In this document: positions 1-11,841 of the stretch, one piece after another | Layout of the letters: every line of letters begins with the position of its first letter | How positions within the stretch are numbered: the first letter of the stretch is position 1 | Source of the DNA: Cephalopachus bancanus | Taxonomy: Eukaryota; Chordata; Mammalia; Primates; Tarsiidae | DNA length: 64,000 bases | Direction: 5' to 3' | NCBI GenBank assembly: GCA_027257055.1 | Contig: JAPVLO010000146.1 | Span: forward strand, 682,001-746,000 | Program-made: the position numbers and the translations under genes | Notes under the pieces: generated by a model | Databases searched by the model: none | What the model was told of the DNA's origin: nothing | What the model saw: only the letters and a program-made list of their open reading frames with translations

Positions 1-1036
<1,036 letters not shown>

Positions 1037-1037
1037 T

Positions 1038-1348
1038 TATTAATTAATTAATTAATTAATTTATTTATTGAGTTGGAGTCCCACTCTGTTCCCCAGGTTG
1101 GAGCTCAGTGGTATGCTCACAGCCACCGCAGCCTCGGCCTACTGGGCTCAGGCTATCCTTCTGCCTCAGCCTTTCAAGTAGCTGGAACTACAGGCACACG
1201 CCACCATGCCAGGCTAATTTTTCATTTATTGTAGAGACGAGGCCTCACCAAATTGTCCAGGCTGGTCTCGAACCCCTGAGCTTGGGCAATCCTCTTGCCT
1301 CTGCCACGCGAAGTGCTGGGATTACAGATGTGAGCCTCCGCGCCTGGC
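1038..1348 (-). mobile_element. Alu SINE, dimeric, antisense
   Basis: The (TTAA/TTTA)-rich tail at 1040-1072 leads into GAGTTGGAGTCCCACTCTG, and the element ends with the Alu head complement at CGCGCCTGGC. Imperfect flanking copies of GGAATGttCCTT at about 1027 and GGAATGcgCCTT at about 1351 look like a target-site duplication. It is an intermediate type between AluJ and the lineage-specific young Alus. Confidence 0.88.
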
Positions 1349-1611
1349 AAGGAATGCGCCTTCTATTATCGCATGGATAAATATCATCAAGGTATCATTA
1401 AGTGGAAATTTCAGGTTACAGAATTATTCTAAAATCCCATTTTTTAAAATGGACACATGTTCTTATAGAAAAGGGTAGCTCTGCACAGTGGGATTTCTAG
1501 TGGCTTTTATTTTTTCTTTTTGACTACCTTTTTCTCTACTATCTTGCGATTGTTTATAGCAACTGTCATGTGCAAGCCTCTGATGACATCCTCTGCTCAC
1601 CCCTCCCCCAG

Positions 1612-1778
1612 GTGTGCTGGAAGAGGGACTGTCCTCCAATGGTGTACCCCGATCTACAGCCCCTGGTGGAATATCCAACCCAGAGAAGAAGATGAACTGT
1701 GGAACCCAGTGCCCAAATCCTCAGAGCCTCAGCTCAGGTCCTCTGACCCAGAAACAGAATGGCCTTCGGACCATGGAG
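1612..1778 (+). CDS. Internal coding exon (penultimate) of an unnamed host gene
   Basis: This 167-nt exon is bounded by a strong acceptor (pyrimidine-rich CTCACCCCTCCCCCAG ending at 1611) and a donor (ATGGAG|GTAGGA, GT at 1779). Two bases complete an upstream codon and are followed by 55 open codons. The reading begins VLEEGLSSNGVPRS and ends TQKQNGLRTME. It is rich in Ser, Pro, Asn, Gln and Gly, with no domain or membrane segment, so it looks like a disordered tail. The phase-0 end joins in frame to the exon at 16907. The two segments read together like a conserved vertebrate C-terminus, but I cannot name the protein. Upstream exons must lie before this window. Splicing is inferred from sequence alone. 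Confidence 0.72.
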
Positions 1779-3334
1779 GTAGGATCACAGCCACAGAATT
1801 GTTGGGGAGGGGAGGGGGCTGGAGAATAGGGGTGGGTCTTGCTTCAGGGCAGAGCCACTTAGAGGCTGTGTCCCAGGCAGGAGCAGGGATGATGCAACTT
1901 GGCAATGGAAATTCTCTACCTTACCCATGTAAAAGTTGCTGCCAACACCACCCTGAAACTCGCCTTGAGGGTTGCTGTTTTTTGTTGAATCAGCAGAAAC
2001 AGGCCCTTGGTATTTGCACGTGTGTGTTTGCTTAAGTACAGCTTTGTTCGGGGATTGTCTTTCCTGTGGCAGCTGTCACTGTTTTGACAGTGAGGCCGGC
2101 GCTGGTTAGAGGAACCAGTCTCGGGCCAGGCAGCTGGTCAATCTCAGGTGCTGGCTGGGTGGGGAATGGGCAGAGGAAGGAGAGAGAAGATCTGTGTGGT
2201 AGGAAACAAACCTGGCATTTTGCCTCAGACCTTCCAACCAGGAGGGCATTGAAAGGGTTCCAAGGTGGCTCTTGTACCAGAATGTGGTGACAGAATCATC
2301 CCCAGACTGTTGCTGTGGGAGAAGAGGCAGGGCGGTGGTGTCCCCAGACCTGGCTGGCATTCTTTCTGATCCTTCCTCTTCTCCTAGAGCTATTTTGGGG
2401 AAGGTGCCTCCTGCTGCCCTTGGCTTCTCTCACGGGTGCAGGAGGGCATAGCCCAGTATGAATGCCTTCAGTAGGGGGCTCAAAGTTCTGCTGCCTTCTT
2501 CCTCCTATGCAGTTTCTCCCTCCAACTTCCTGATCACCCTGCCCTGCCCTCTTCAAAGTCCATGGCTTACCCAGTGCTCCAAACCCATTTTCCCTCATCT
2601 GCTCTGTCAACATTTACTGGTCCTGTCCCTCAGGCTAATGCCACCTGTTTCCTGAGGACACAACTTGTCACCTAATGATGGGATTTTTGCTCACACTGCT
2701 GAGTTGCCTCTCCAAGCTTTGGTCAGAAAACCTGCTGCACATGCATCTCTAAAACTCATTAACTAAGAGCATTGCAGAAATCATTTAATTTCTCAGAATC
2801 TCAAGTCCCTCTTCCAAACAATGAAAATAATGCCAGAATGTCTGAGCAGAGGGGCCAGCTTTTGTACACTGAGATGTACATAAGAGTAGCAGTAAGGATT
2901 AACAGGGGATGGTTAGGCACACAGCACCACAGCGGACTTCAATGAATGGCTAATGGGGGCCCTGCAGACACTGGAGACGCCAAGGGCTGAGGGGTGGGCT
3001 GTTGGTAATCGTGACCTTCCTGGCATCCTGTGTTGTCTACATTACCTGGCATAAACCGGCCTTCTAGAGACCTAAGCTTCAACTTCACTGCTCTCTCCCA
3101 GAGTAGTCTAGGCCCCACAGAACTGTATTCAGAAGGTTGGTGACTGCCTCAGTGCAGATCCAGTCATTTGTCCTCTAGTCTCCTCCTCACACTGTGCCCC
3201 CACCCTCTGAGCCAGGATAGGCCCTGGCAGGGAGGAGGCAGCTTTCCCTGGTGGATGGCATAATCTGCACACTCATTTCTCCCACCTCATTTCCTGCCCC
3301 CATCACCCACCTATTACTTTAAAATTGTGTTTTA
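1779..3334. other. Intronic stretch with no recognised repeat
   Basis: About 1.5 kb of moderate-GC single-copy-looking sequence directly after the donor site. Open frames here are short and have no coding character. It could carry intronic regulatory sequence, but I see no specific motif. Confidence 0.5.
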
Positions 3335-3480
3335 CAGTTCACAAAGTGCTTTCAGGGTTTCTGGCCCATTAAGTCCTCCCAAGGGTATTGTGAGGTAAGC
3401 ATCATCCCTGTTTTATAGACAAGGAAACTGAGGTTCATTTGTGTGACATGAATGAAGCCAGGGAAGTGTTGAAGATGGCC
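3335..3480 (+). repeat. MIR-like ancient SINE
   Basis: It contains the MIR core order: CACAAAGTGCTTTCAGG, then a TCCTCCCAAGGGTATTGTGAGGTAAG segment, then TTTTATAGACAAGGAAACTGAGG. It is diverged, consistent with a pre-primate age. Confidence 0.6.
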
Positions 3481-3841
3481 ATCAGTAACTTTAAACTGAA
3501 AAATGTGGTTATTAGAAAGGTGAGGCATAAGATCTTAAAGTGCCTTTTTTAGAGGAATAATGTATTAGTCAGCTACTGCCTCCATAATGATACATAACAA
3601 AGCACATCAACATTTGGTGGTTTGAGACAACTCCCCCCGCCTCCCCCACCATGGCCAACTGTAGCTTAAATGGGCTAAGTCTGACTTTAGAGTCCAGGCT
3701 CCAGGACTGGCTTGGTTTGTGCACCACATATTATTCTGGGGATCAGACCAAGAAAGCAGCAGCTATCTGAGGTATGTTCTTCTCTTGACTATGGCACACA
3801 CTCAAGAGGCAAAGCCAGACTACTTACACATTTCTTCACAT

Positions 3842-4036
3842 TTCTTTCTTTCTCCTCCCCCCCCTCCTCCTCCTCCCCCTCCCCCCCTCCTCCCCCCCTC
3901 CCCCTCCCCTCCCCCCTCCCCTCCCTTCCCCCTCCTCCCCTCCCCCTCCCCTCCCCCCTCCCCTCCCTTCCCCCTCCTCCCCTCCCCTCCCCCCTCCCCC
4001 TCCCTCTCCCCTCCCCCTCCTCCTCCCCCTCCTCCC
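3842..4036. repeat. Long C/T-only polypyrimidine tract
   Basis: About 190 bp consist almost wholly of C and T in CCCCTCCT, CCCCTCC and TCCCCTCC units. The minus strand is therefore a G-rich polypurine run with many GGGG blocks. It lies where the 3' tail of the antisense Alu at 4037 should be, so it probably grew from that tail. Long open frames across it are compositional artefacts. Confidence 0.9.
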
Positions 4037-4380
4037 AGGCTGATGTACAGTGGCACAATCACGGTTCACTGCAGTCTCAACCCCCTAGGCTCAAGTCATC
4101 CCCTTGCCTCAGCCTCCCAAGTAGTAGGGACTCTAGGCATATACATCACACTTGGCTAATTTTTTATTTTTATTTTTGTCGAGACGAGGTCTTGCTATGT
4201 TGCCCAGGCTGGTCTTGAACTGCTGGTCTCAAGTAATCCTTGGCCTGGTTTTTGTTTTGTTTTGTTTTTACCTTTTTTGTAAAGATGAGGTTTTACTGTG
4301 CTGCCTAAGCTGGTCTTGAACTCCTGGCCTCAAGAAATCTTCCCTCCTCAGCCTTCCAAAGTGAGCCACTGCACCCAGCC
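4037..4380 (-). mobile_element. Old AluJ-like element plus an extra left monomer, antisense
   Basis: An antisense AluJ-like dimer runs to about 4240, where the left-arm head is lost (ends AATCCTTGGCCTGG). A (TTTTG)n/T run then leads into a second left-arm-like monomer ending GAGCCACTGCACCCAGCC at 4380. The arrangement suggests either a second insertion or a rearranged trimer. Confidence 0.8.
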
Positions 4381-4539
4381 ACTTGAACACATTTATTGTG
4401 TCTGCCCACATCATACCCACTGCTTCTTATTGGCCAAAGCAAGTCAAATGGACAACCTAACATTTAGCAGGGAGGCATACTCTGTCCAAAGGGGAGAGAG
4501 CACAAAGAATTAAAAGCACTAATGTAGTCTACCATATGA

Positions 4540-5130
4540 AACATGCATAAAGATGCACAAGTTCAATGAATTTTTATAAGGTGATGCTCATGGAACCATC
4601 GTGCAGATGAAGACATAGAACATTGGCACTAGCCCAGAAATCTCCCATGTGCTCCTTTCTGGCCATCAGCCATCCCTCATAACATAAGCACTTTTCTGCT
4701 TTCTAGTATGATAGATTAGTTTGGTTTATTTTTGAGATTTTTATAAATGAAATCATATAGTGCATGCTTTTTTTTTTGCATCTGGCTTCTTTTACTCAAC
4801 ATTATCCTTGTGAAAATCATCTATGTTGTGGTGAATTGCAATAATTTTCTCATTTTCATTGTAATGTATATTTTATTATATGAATTCACCACATTTTTAG
4901 CCACTTTACTCGATGGGCATTTGTGGTTTCCTGTTTGGGGCTATTGTCAACAGTATAGCTCTTAACATTCCCATGCATGCTTTTTGGTGGACAGCCACTT
5001 CTTTGGGGCATATACCTAGTAGTGGAATTGCTGGATCTTAGGAGAGCAAATATTGACTTTAATAGATACTGACAAATAGTCTTCCAAAGTGCTTATACTG
5101 CTTTACACTCTAACCTGCAGTAGATAAGTT
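4540..5130 (-). mobile_element. Old L1 (L1M-type) fragment, antisense
   Basis: The plus strand carries the recognisable antisense L1 3' region: AAATGAAATCATATAGTGCATG, ACTCAACATTATCCTTGTGA, GCATATACCTAGTAGTGGAATTGCTGGATC. It is much more diverged than the L1s at 1 and 41034. Confidence 0.8.
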
Positions 5131-5189
5131 CCAGTTATAAAATATCAGAATTTAAAATCAGTAAACTGTGCTTAGTCTGTCTGCTTGAT

Positions 5190-5358
5190 GCTTATGATAG
5201 CAACTATTCATTCATGTGTGTTCTAGGTACAACAGAGGGTGCTAAATACTTTGTTATATTATCTCACCTAATCCTTACGGTAATTCTAAAATGTTGACAT
5301 TGTTGTCTCCAGTTTACAGGTGAGAATTGAGACTCAGAGAGAGCTTAGGAAAGCACTC
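5190..5358 (+). repeat. MIR ancient SINE
   Basis: It contains GGTACAACAGAGGGTGCTAAATAC, a TCTCACCTAATCCTTACGG segment and TTTACAGGTGAGAATTGAGACTCAGAG, in the MIR order and spacing. Confidence 0.7.
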
Positions 5359-5361
5359 TTT

Positions 5362-5407
<46 letters not shown>
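5362..5407. repeat. (CA)n microsatellite
   Basis: About 22 CA units with a single interruption near the right end, directly after the MIR. A run of this length is likely to be polymorphic. Confidence 0.97.
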
Positions 5408-5411
<4 letters not shown>

Positions 5412-6065
5412 TGCTTTCTGGGAGCTTGTGTGACAGTTAAAATGGGGCCAGGCAGAGCCAGCCCCCACTGACGGCAGCAGAAATTGTGTCACAGGGGAGT
5501 GACGACCACACATACCTGACCAACACACATTGATACACACCCACGCCACTTTTGTTTTCTCAATTCAGTGATCATGGCTGTGTTGTGACTATTTCCAAAA
5601 TAAGACCAGGGAGCAGATAAGTTCAAGTTTTAAGTGTTCAGACAACTGCTAAAGTTTACCAGTTGCTTTCACATCCTGAGACCTCATCAGCCACCAGCCA
5701 CCCTGAGTCCCTCAAAGGCCTGGACAAAGTGTTTCTATCTAAGGCATTGGTTTACAAGGAGAGTTGACCTCTGATTGACACTTCTGTCAGTAGAGTCATT
5801 CCACACCAGCACTCAGATTGGCTCTCAACTGCCTAGAATCTGCCCAGAGAAAATCATTTTCTTCCTATTCCCTCCTGGGCCTTGGATACCCTGCCTTTTC
5901 CTGGTGTGCCTCATAGACTTTGGACCAAAGCCTTGTGCATTTTTAGTATCAGGCTCAGTTAGTGGCTACCTGTCTCTTCTGGTTGTCCTCTGTACCCCTA
6001 AGATGACCAACTAGCATTTCAGAACATTCCCCTGATGCATCAGCAGGGCACCTGGCAGATAGCTC
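5408..6065. other. Intronic stretch with no recognised repeat
   Basis: Single-copy-looking sequence of about 650 bp between the CA run and an Alu. No convincing exon or RNA gene is seen. Confidence 0.5.
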
Positions 6066-6071
6066 TCTGGT

Positions 6072-6072
<1 letters not shown>

Positions 6073-6105
<33 letters not shown>

Positions 6106-6376
6106 AGTTGGAGTCTCACTCTGTTGCTCAGACTGGAGTGCAGTGGCCGCTCCCGGCCACCGCAGCCTCGACCTGCTGGGCTCCGGCGATCCTTCTGCCT
6201 CAGCCTTCCGAGTAGCTGGAATTACAGGCACGTGCTACCACGCCCGGCTGATTTTTGATTTATTGTAGAGATGAGGTCTCGCTGCCTAGGCGGGTCTCGA
6301 ACCCGCGGGCTCAGGCAATCCACTCACCTCAGCCTCCCAAAGGCGCGGGATTACAGGCTGAGCCACCGAGCCCGGC
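6073..6376 (-). mobile_element. Young lineage-specific Alu, antisense
   Basis: A pure T tail, about 285 bp of near-consensus dimer and many intact CpGs mark a recent insertion. TCTGGTGTTTTTT at 6066 is repeated at about 6379 as the TSD. The left arm carries the perfect T-arm-like palindrome at 6290-6306 (read on the minus strand), and the right arm carries GTGGCCGCTCCCGGCCAC at 6143-6160. Confidence 0.95.
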
Positions 6377-6549
6377 TTTCTGGTGTTTTTTGAAAGCTTT
6401 TCTTCTCCTGGAGATCCATTTCCTGAAGCACGCATCCTCACCCACACGCCTGCTGCCGTCTTCCTGCTCAGATTAACAAAACAGATTTGTATGTGAAAGG
6501 CAATCCTTGCTAGGCCTGGAAAACAGCCTCATGGATTCCTAGAACTGCT

Positions 6550-6720
6550 TTAAGATTTATTCATCAAGCGCTCATTGAGTGCCAGCTAGTGCCAGGCGCT
6601 GCACTAATGCCAAGGATCCAGGAGTGGAAAAGACAGACGTGACTTTTGCTCTGAAGCAGCTACCAGTTTTTATGGGGGTGAGGGAGGGGAGTCAGATAAT
6701 TTGGAATAATTAAACAAGTA
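6550..6720 (-). repeat. L2 3' fragment, antisense
   Basis: GCTCATTGAGTGCCAGCTAGTGCCAGGCGCTGCACTAATGCCAAGGATCCAGGAGTGGAAAAGACAGA follows the antisense L2 3'-end pattern. It is diverged and short. Confidence 0.55.
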
Positions 6721-6887
6721 TGTATAGTGTCGGGACAGTAATAGAAGGAAATAGAAGGGGGTAGCAACTACCGTATGCAACATGATGCCACCCCACAGTT
6801 CAAACTGCTTTCTGAAAGACAGAGGGGACAACTAATGTTGCCAATGACTGTGAGCAACATTATCTTGTTTCCTGGGATTTTTAAAAA

Positions 6888-7170
6888 TCAGGATCTCTCA
6901 TTTTGTCGCCCAGGCGGGAGTGCAGTGGCATGATCACCGCTACCACAGCCTCGACCTCCTGGGCTCAGGCGATCCTTCTACCTCAGTCTCCCAAGTGGCT
7001 GGGATTACAGGTGCGCGCCACACTACACTCAGCTAATTTTTTTAGTTTATTGTAGAGATGAGGTCTTACTATGTTGCTCAGACTGGTCTTGAACTCCTGG
7101 GCTCAGGCAGTCCTCTCACCTTGGCCCCCCTAAGTGCTAGGATTACAGGCATGAACCACTGCGCCCAGCC
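6888..7170 (-). mobile_element. AluJ-like element, antisense
   Basis: A complete antisense dimer from TTGTCGCCCAGGCGGGAGTGCAGTGG to CACTGCGCCCAGCC. The T tail is decayed (ATTTTTAAAAATC), consistent with an older age than the Alu at 6073. Confidence 0.92.
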
Positions 7171-9655
7171 TAGCATCTTGTGTTCTGAGCCCTTCTCCAC
7201 TTCATGTCCCATGAAACAACCCCTATCTTCCTTGTGTCGATTCCCTCTGGCCCCTGCCTTATGCCTGGTGCTAATAGATGGTAACTGTCAAAAAGATTGT
7301 AGCAAAAACGATTTTTTACAAATTGTAACTCACTCTCTTGGTAGAGAGCTCTTTCTCTATTGCACCCTGATTTCCTCAGTCATCTGGGGCCTTTTTGACT
7401 TAGTGGAGTCTAATAAATCATCAGCTTGGTCTTCTTCCTCCAGCTCCCTTTCCTCCAGCTCCCTGAGTTCAATGAACAGCATTAGAGGCAGCCCTAGGTT
7501 GCTGCTCATCTATTAATTCATTGTTTGGAAACTCTGGGCTGCCTCTAAACATTTACTCTCTAACCTGAATGTGCCATTTCCTTGGGCTTAGGACTCTTGT
7601 TTTTCCCACTCCCAAATCACCTCCTCAAGTATCCAGCTCAGTAGAAATGTATATGTGGATGTAGCTCTAAGCAGACAAAGCTCTGAGTATGTGGCTGGCC
7701 TCCCAAGGGGCCTTCGTGTCTTCAGAGGCAGCGTATTCTCAGTTGCTTGATTATTCTTGGCAAAGTGGCCTGACTGTTCTAGAGGAATGAGCCAATGGAC
7801 TGACTCTCTGCTAAGCAGCGTCCTCCCTTAGCTTCTCCCCCTGCCCCCCACCTCCCCCAATGTCTGCCATCAATCATTGTCAAGGCCTAGCCCAGTCTAG
7901 AAAAGACGGGTGAAGCCCCACAGAGATGGGAGACAGATTAAGGGAGCAGGGTGGGACGGGCCCAGAATTTCTCCTGAACAATAGTAGTATGAGACATATC
8001 AGGGAAGAGTTTGGAAAGTAAATATGAGACTCTCCTAGAAAAACAAAAACAAGACATTAAAAGGAGGAGGAAAACAAAAGAAACCACTGGAGAAAAACAA
8101 AGAAGGAGAAGCTGTTAGAGGGCACTTTGGTATACTCACCAGCTCAATCTGGGGAAGGGAAGGGATTCAGCAGTCGAGGGATATTGCCTAGTTATTGCAG
8201 AGATTTCCAAGAGTCACCATGAAATCTAAGGTCTGCAGTAAACCCAGTCCGGTGAAAAGGCTCTCAGGGTGGAGACCTCGCTTTTTCTTTATATTCTTCC
8301 CTTGACCCTGAACCCTGAGCCTGCTTTAGAGTTCTGCATCTAATAGGTGCTCAATAAGTGCACATTGATTGAATGATACTGCCTCGTGATTCACTCAGAT
8401 AACAAGTTCTGTGAGCAGGATGCTGACTTAAGGTTTGTTAGTCACTCGTGAACCAAGAATTAACACGATACCAGACTCAGGACTACAGAAAAGCAAAGCA
8501 AAGCCAAGTGTGATTGCAAGCAAGCAAGTACACCCTAAGGGTCAGGAGGAGCGGGCTGCTCAGGAGAGTGAGCTAGGTCTGCTTATTCTTCTGGATTGGT
8601 CTTCTATAGCTCACTTTTTGAAAAGTCTCCACAATTTCTTTTGTCCTAACAATTTTTGGTCTTGGTGTGTTAGTTACCTCTCTGCTTGGTTAATGATTAG
8701 AGTAAAACTGAACTTCAAAATCACAAAGTGGGGGGAACCACACTTGGAAAAAAATGTGCACTTTTCAGTCTAAGTGGCCTTTACATTCAGCTTGACTAAT
8801 CATTGTAAAATAAAAGCTAGTTTTTATTTTTGTTTTTTTAAACAGAGCTTATTAGTGAGAAGAGAGGGAAAAAGGAAGATTCATGGCAGAAAGGCCTGCC
8901 ATGGGCAAAATTCCCAAAAAGGAAAACCATGCCCTGTTTTTATTTTTCTAATAGAAGCTGTTTCTCTATCATAAACATGCAGTCCTAGGTTGCAGCCTGC
9001 AATAGTTTGGTTGTTACAGCCTGGTGAAAGGGAACAATTAACTGGAATGTCAGTGGGCTTCCTGTACCTCACCCTTCCCTTTGTCTCTTGCTCTTGTCTG
9101 TTCTAACTTCCTAATGGTTCTGTAGGTTCCGACCCCACCCTTCCCAGCTTTGCACCACTGAGGTTGTCATATGATGACCGTGGGAGCCCAGATGCTTTTC
9201 TAGAGCAGGTTCTGCTGCCTTTCTAATGTCTGACCTTCTATTTGAGGTTCAAGTTAAAAAATAACATCTCCTTTTGCACTTGATAAAATTCCCAAGGCTG
9301 AGTTAGTCCACGTAAGGACTGGGCATGGTGCTGTGGTCTACACAAGATATGCTGCAGACTCAGGGATTCTTGAGAGTTTTGCCTGTAGCATGGTCTGATC
9401 CCTGCCCTGCCATCTCCCAGGGCAGCCTGGGCCCTACAGGACTATGTTCAGAAGCTGGCAACTGGCCTGCAGTGGAGTTACTAAGATCAAACGCCCCCCT
9501 CACCAACCTCCCGTTACTGCTATACAAGTTTAGTAAATAAATTTATGAGATTTAGGAACTAGAGGTTTGTTATTGTCTGTCACCCTTTCATGGGACCTGA
9601 CTGAAGTCAGATGTCTTGAGTTGCAGCTGACAAAGCTTTGGTCTTTAATCTTTTG
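7171..9655. other. Intronic stretch, 2.5 kb, mostly unassigned
   Basis: No Alu, L1 or clear gene is seen. Positions 8335-8375 (GGTGCTCAATAAGTGCACATTGATTGAATG) resemble an L2 3' end. Around 8420-9160 the texture suggests an old LTR or other interspersed repeat, but I cannot assign a family. Open frames here lack coding signals. Confidence 0.45.
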
Positions 9656-9659
9656 GGAA

Positions 9660-9880
9660 GGAAAGGAGGAAATAACATTTCGGTGTGCCTACTAGGTGTC
9701 AGACACACTATATATGACATCATCTTTAACCCTCACAACTCTAAAAGGTAAGCCGTATCATTCCTCACCTGGGAAAACAGAGACTCAAAAACTAGATATT
9801 TGGCCAACACAGCCCAGGGAGTCATGATATGGCTGTGTTGGAATTCAAACCCAGGCCTGTCTCCTCCAAATCCTACATTC
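9660..9880 (+). repeat. MIR ancient SINE, nearly full length
   Basis: It shows TGTGCCTACTAGGTGTCAGACAC, TCATCTTTAACCCTCACAACTCT, CTCACCTGGGAAAACAGAGACTC and GAATTCAAACCCAGGCCTGTCTCC. This is the MIR core plus its 3' tail in order. Confidence 0.8.
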
Positions 9881-10224
9881 TTCCTTCCCATTACCTGCAA
9901 CATAATAGTAGATAATTTAGAGTGAGCTTCAGCAGAGTTATGGGAGGCTGGATGTGGAACCTGGGGCCACCATCTTTGGTTTGTCTCACCACCTATATTG
10001 ACATTGGCCTTGGGGCAAATTGCATGAACCTGAGTGATTTCAGCTGCCTCTTTGGGAAAGCAAATGTGGTAACATTCCCACCTGTCTCTAAAGGATGGTG
10101 CAAGGAACAATCAATCATGAACATAATTGAAATCCTGCAGAAAAGTTCTAGGGCATTTTAGGCAGGGCAGTGCAAACAGCTTCTGTTCCCAGGGATTTTT
10201 CTTCTCCTATCTTTCTTTCTGAAG

Positions 10225-10400
10225 ATTTATCATTGTCAGATTATTTATTGGGTGTCTATTTTGTGATAGACACTAAATCAGAGTCTGGAAATACTGCAGA
10301 GAACAAAATAGACTGGGTCTCTCCATCTCAAAGTTTATCTTCCAATGAGAAAGTTAAAAAAAAATATCAGCAAACAAATAAGTGTATCATTTAAACTGTG
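10225..10400 (-). repeat. L2 3' fragment, antisense
   Basis: TATTTATTGGGTGTCTATTTTGTGATAGACACTAAATCAGAG and the following ACTGCAGAGAACAAAATAGACTGGGTCTC match the antisense L2 3' pattern. Confidence 0.5.
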
Positions 10401-11714
10401 GTTAAAGACCAGGAAGGAAGTAAAGAGTGTAAGGAGAGAGAATAGCAGGGCCCTATGTTTATATCTGCTTAGAAAGTCTCTGCAACATTCCATTAGAAAT
10501 TATTAGCCATGATTACCTCTGGGAAAGGCCTTAGGAGGCAGAAGGTGGAAACGTGTTACTTTTCACTGTGCCCCTTTCTACTCTTTGAATTTCTTTTTAC
10601 CATAATTATGCATTGCCTTTATAATTTAAAAATACTGACACAGAAAAATTGGTGTCTCATAAATCATAATCTCATAAGCTTTTCTTTTCTTTGTTGTCTG
10701 AGAAGAACTGTGAAAAGGTTCATATACGCCCATGTTAGGTACAGATATAATTGTGGAGTTCAGGCAAAGCCGAGAACATCTCAATTTCCGTTTTGGGGGA
10801 AAGTGAGAAAAGGCTGAGTGAGTGGAGCTGCAGCCTTGAATCCAGGTCTCCAGCAGCTGCCAGGCTGTCCCCGCCTCCACCGGGAACAGGCTGATCGTTG
10901 ACTTGGAAACCTCAAGAGAAACACATCCATCTGGGTCAGAGACTGCCAAGAAGTTATCACAGTCAATCTGGTTCCCCTTGGGAAATGGCAGCCAATAAAT
11001 TACTTTTAATTAAAGAGACAGTATCAAGAGGACTAAAATCTATGATTCACAGGGTACTAAACCTGCAGAAATTAAAATAAGGCAAGGAAATAATAGGAAA
11101 GCTATAAAACTCAGTGAGAGGCGAGAGGTGGCCCATTAACAAGAGTCAACAGTGATAAAACTCACAAAATGCAAATATTCGAAGTGGAGGCAGGAGTGAA
11201 TTAGCAGACAGCTGCGTAAGGAAAAGGTGCCAGAAAGGCTGTTCTCCTCGATTTAACTAGGAATCAGGAGATTTTTTTTTTTAAGCCAATAATTGCAGTA
11301 GGGACACATTTTCTTTTTCTGTCATTCAAAGAAGGGGGTGGGTGGGATATTAAACAATAAGGTTTAGCTGGCCGAAAACCACACCAAAGGAAAAACCACA
11401 TCTATGTTGTGAGGGACACATGGTGTCATTGTTTACTGAATTTATAAAGCTCTTTTCTCAGAGGAAGGCAAAGCAACTCACTTCTTAGTATGCCTAGAGA
11501 AAACATTTAGCATTGTAGTTCTCTTTCTCCTTTCCTTTCTCCCTCTCATTTGGGCTTGGAGTCTAACGTTTCCCAGTTGTAACTAGACTGTGGTGACTAC
11601 CAACCTCCCAAATATACTCACAGCTATTAAAGGGGTGGGAATCCTTTTCTTGATGTCTCAGATTCGAAATCTTCTTTTTTATAAAAATGTTTCCAAGAAA
11701 AGACATTGTTACCA
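10401..11714. other. Intronic stretch, 1.3 kb, no recognised repeat
   Basis: No mobile element or exon is recognised. AT-rich blocks around 10980-11460 contain runs that look single-copy and could be conserved non-coding sequence, but this cannot be judged from one species. Confidence 0.45.
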
Positions 11715-11841
11715 GGCAAATGGGGGCCAAAGGGGGGCCCAAACTTTACCTGTACGATGACCACTTACTTGTATACCTAATCCTGTACCCCATATCTTTA
11801 AAGTAAAAAGAACATTAAACACCAAAAAAAAGCCAGAAAAA

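Noticed and set aside
1520..2035. A 171-codon plus frame overlapping the 1612-1778 exon
   Set aside because: It is in a different frame from the one that joins the exon at 16907 and runs through the splice donor into intron; it is a shadow.
3712..4218. A 168-codon plus-strand open frame and Gly/Arg/Glu-rich minus-strand frames
   Set aside because: They are produced by the C/T-only tract and flanking Alu sequence; the low-complexity composition is not coding.
6290..6306. A possible tRNA gene, because of the T-arm-like hairpin
   Set aside because: There is no acceptor stem, D-arm or anticodon arm around it; the surrounding sequence is plainly Alu.
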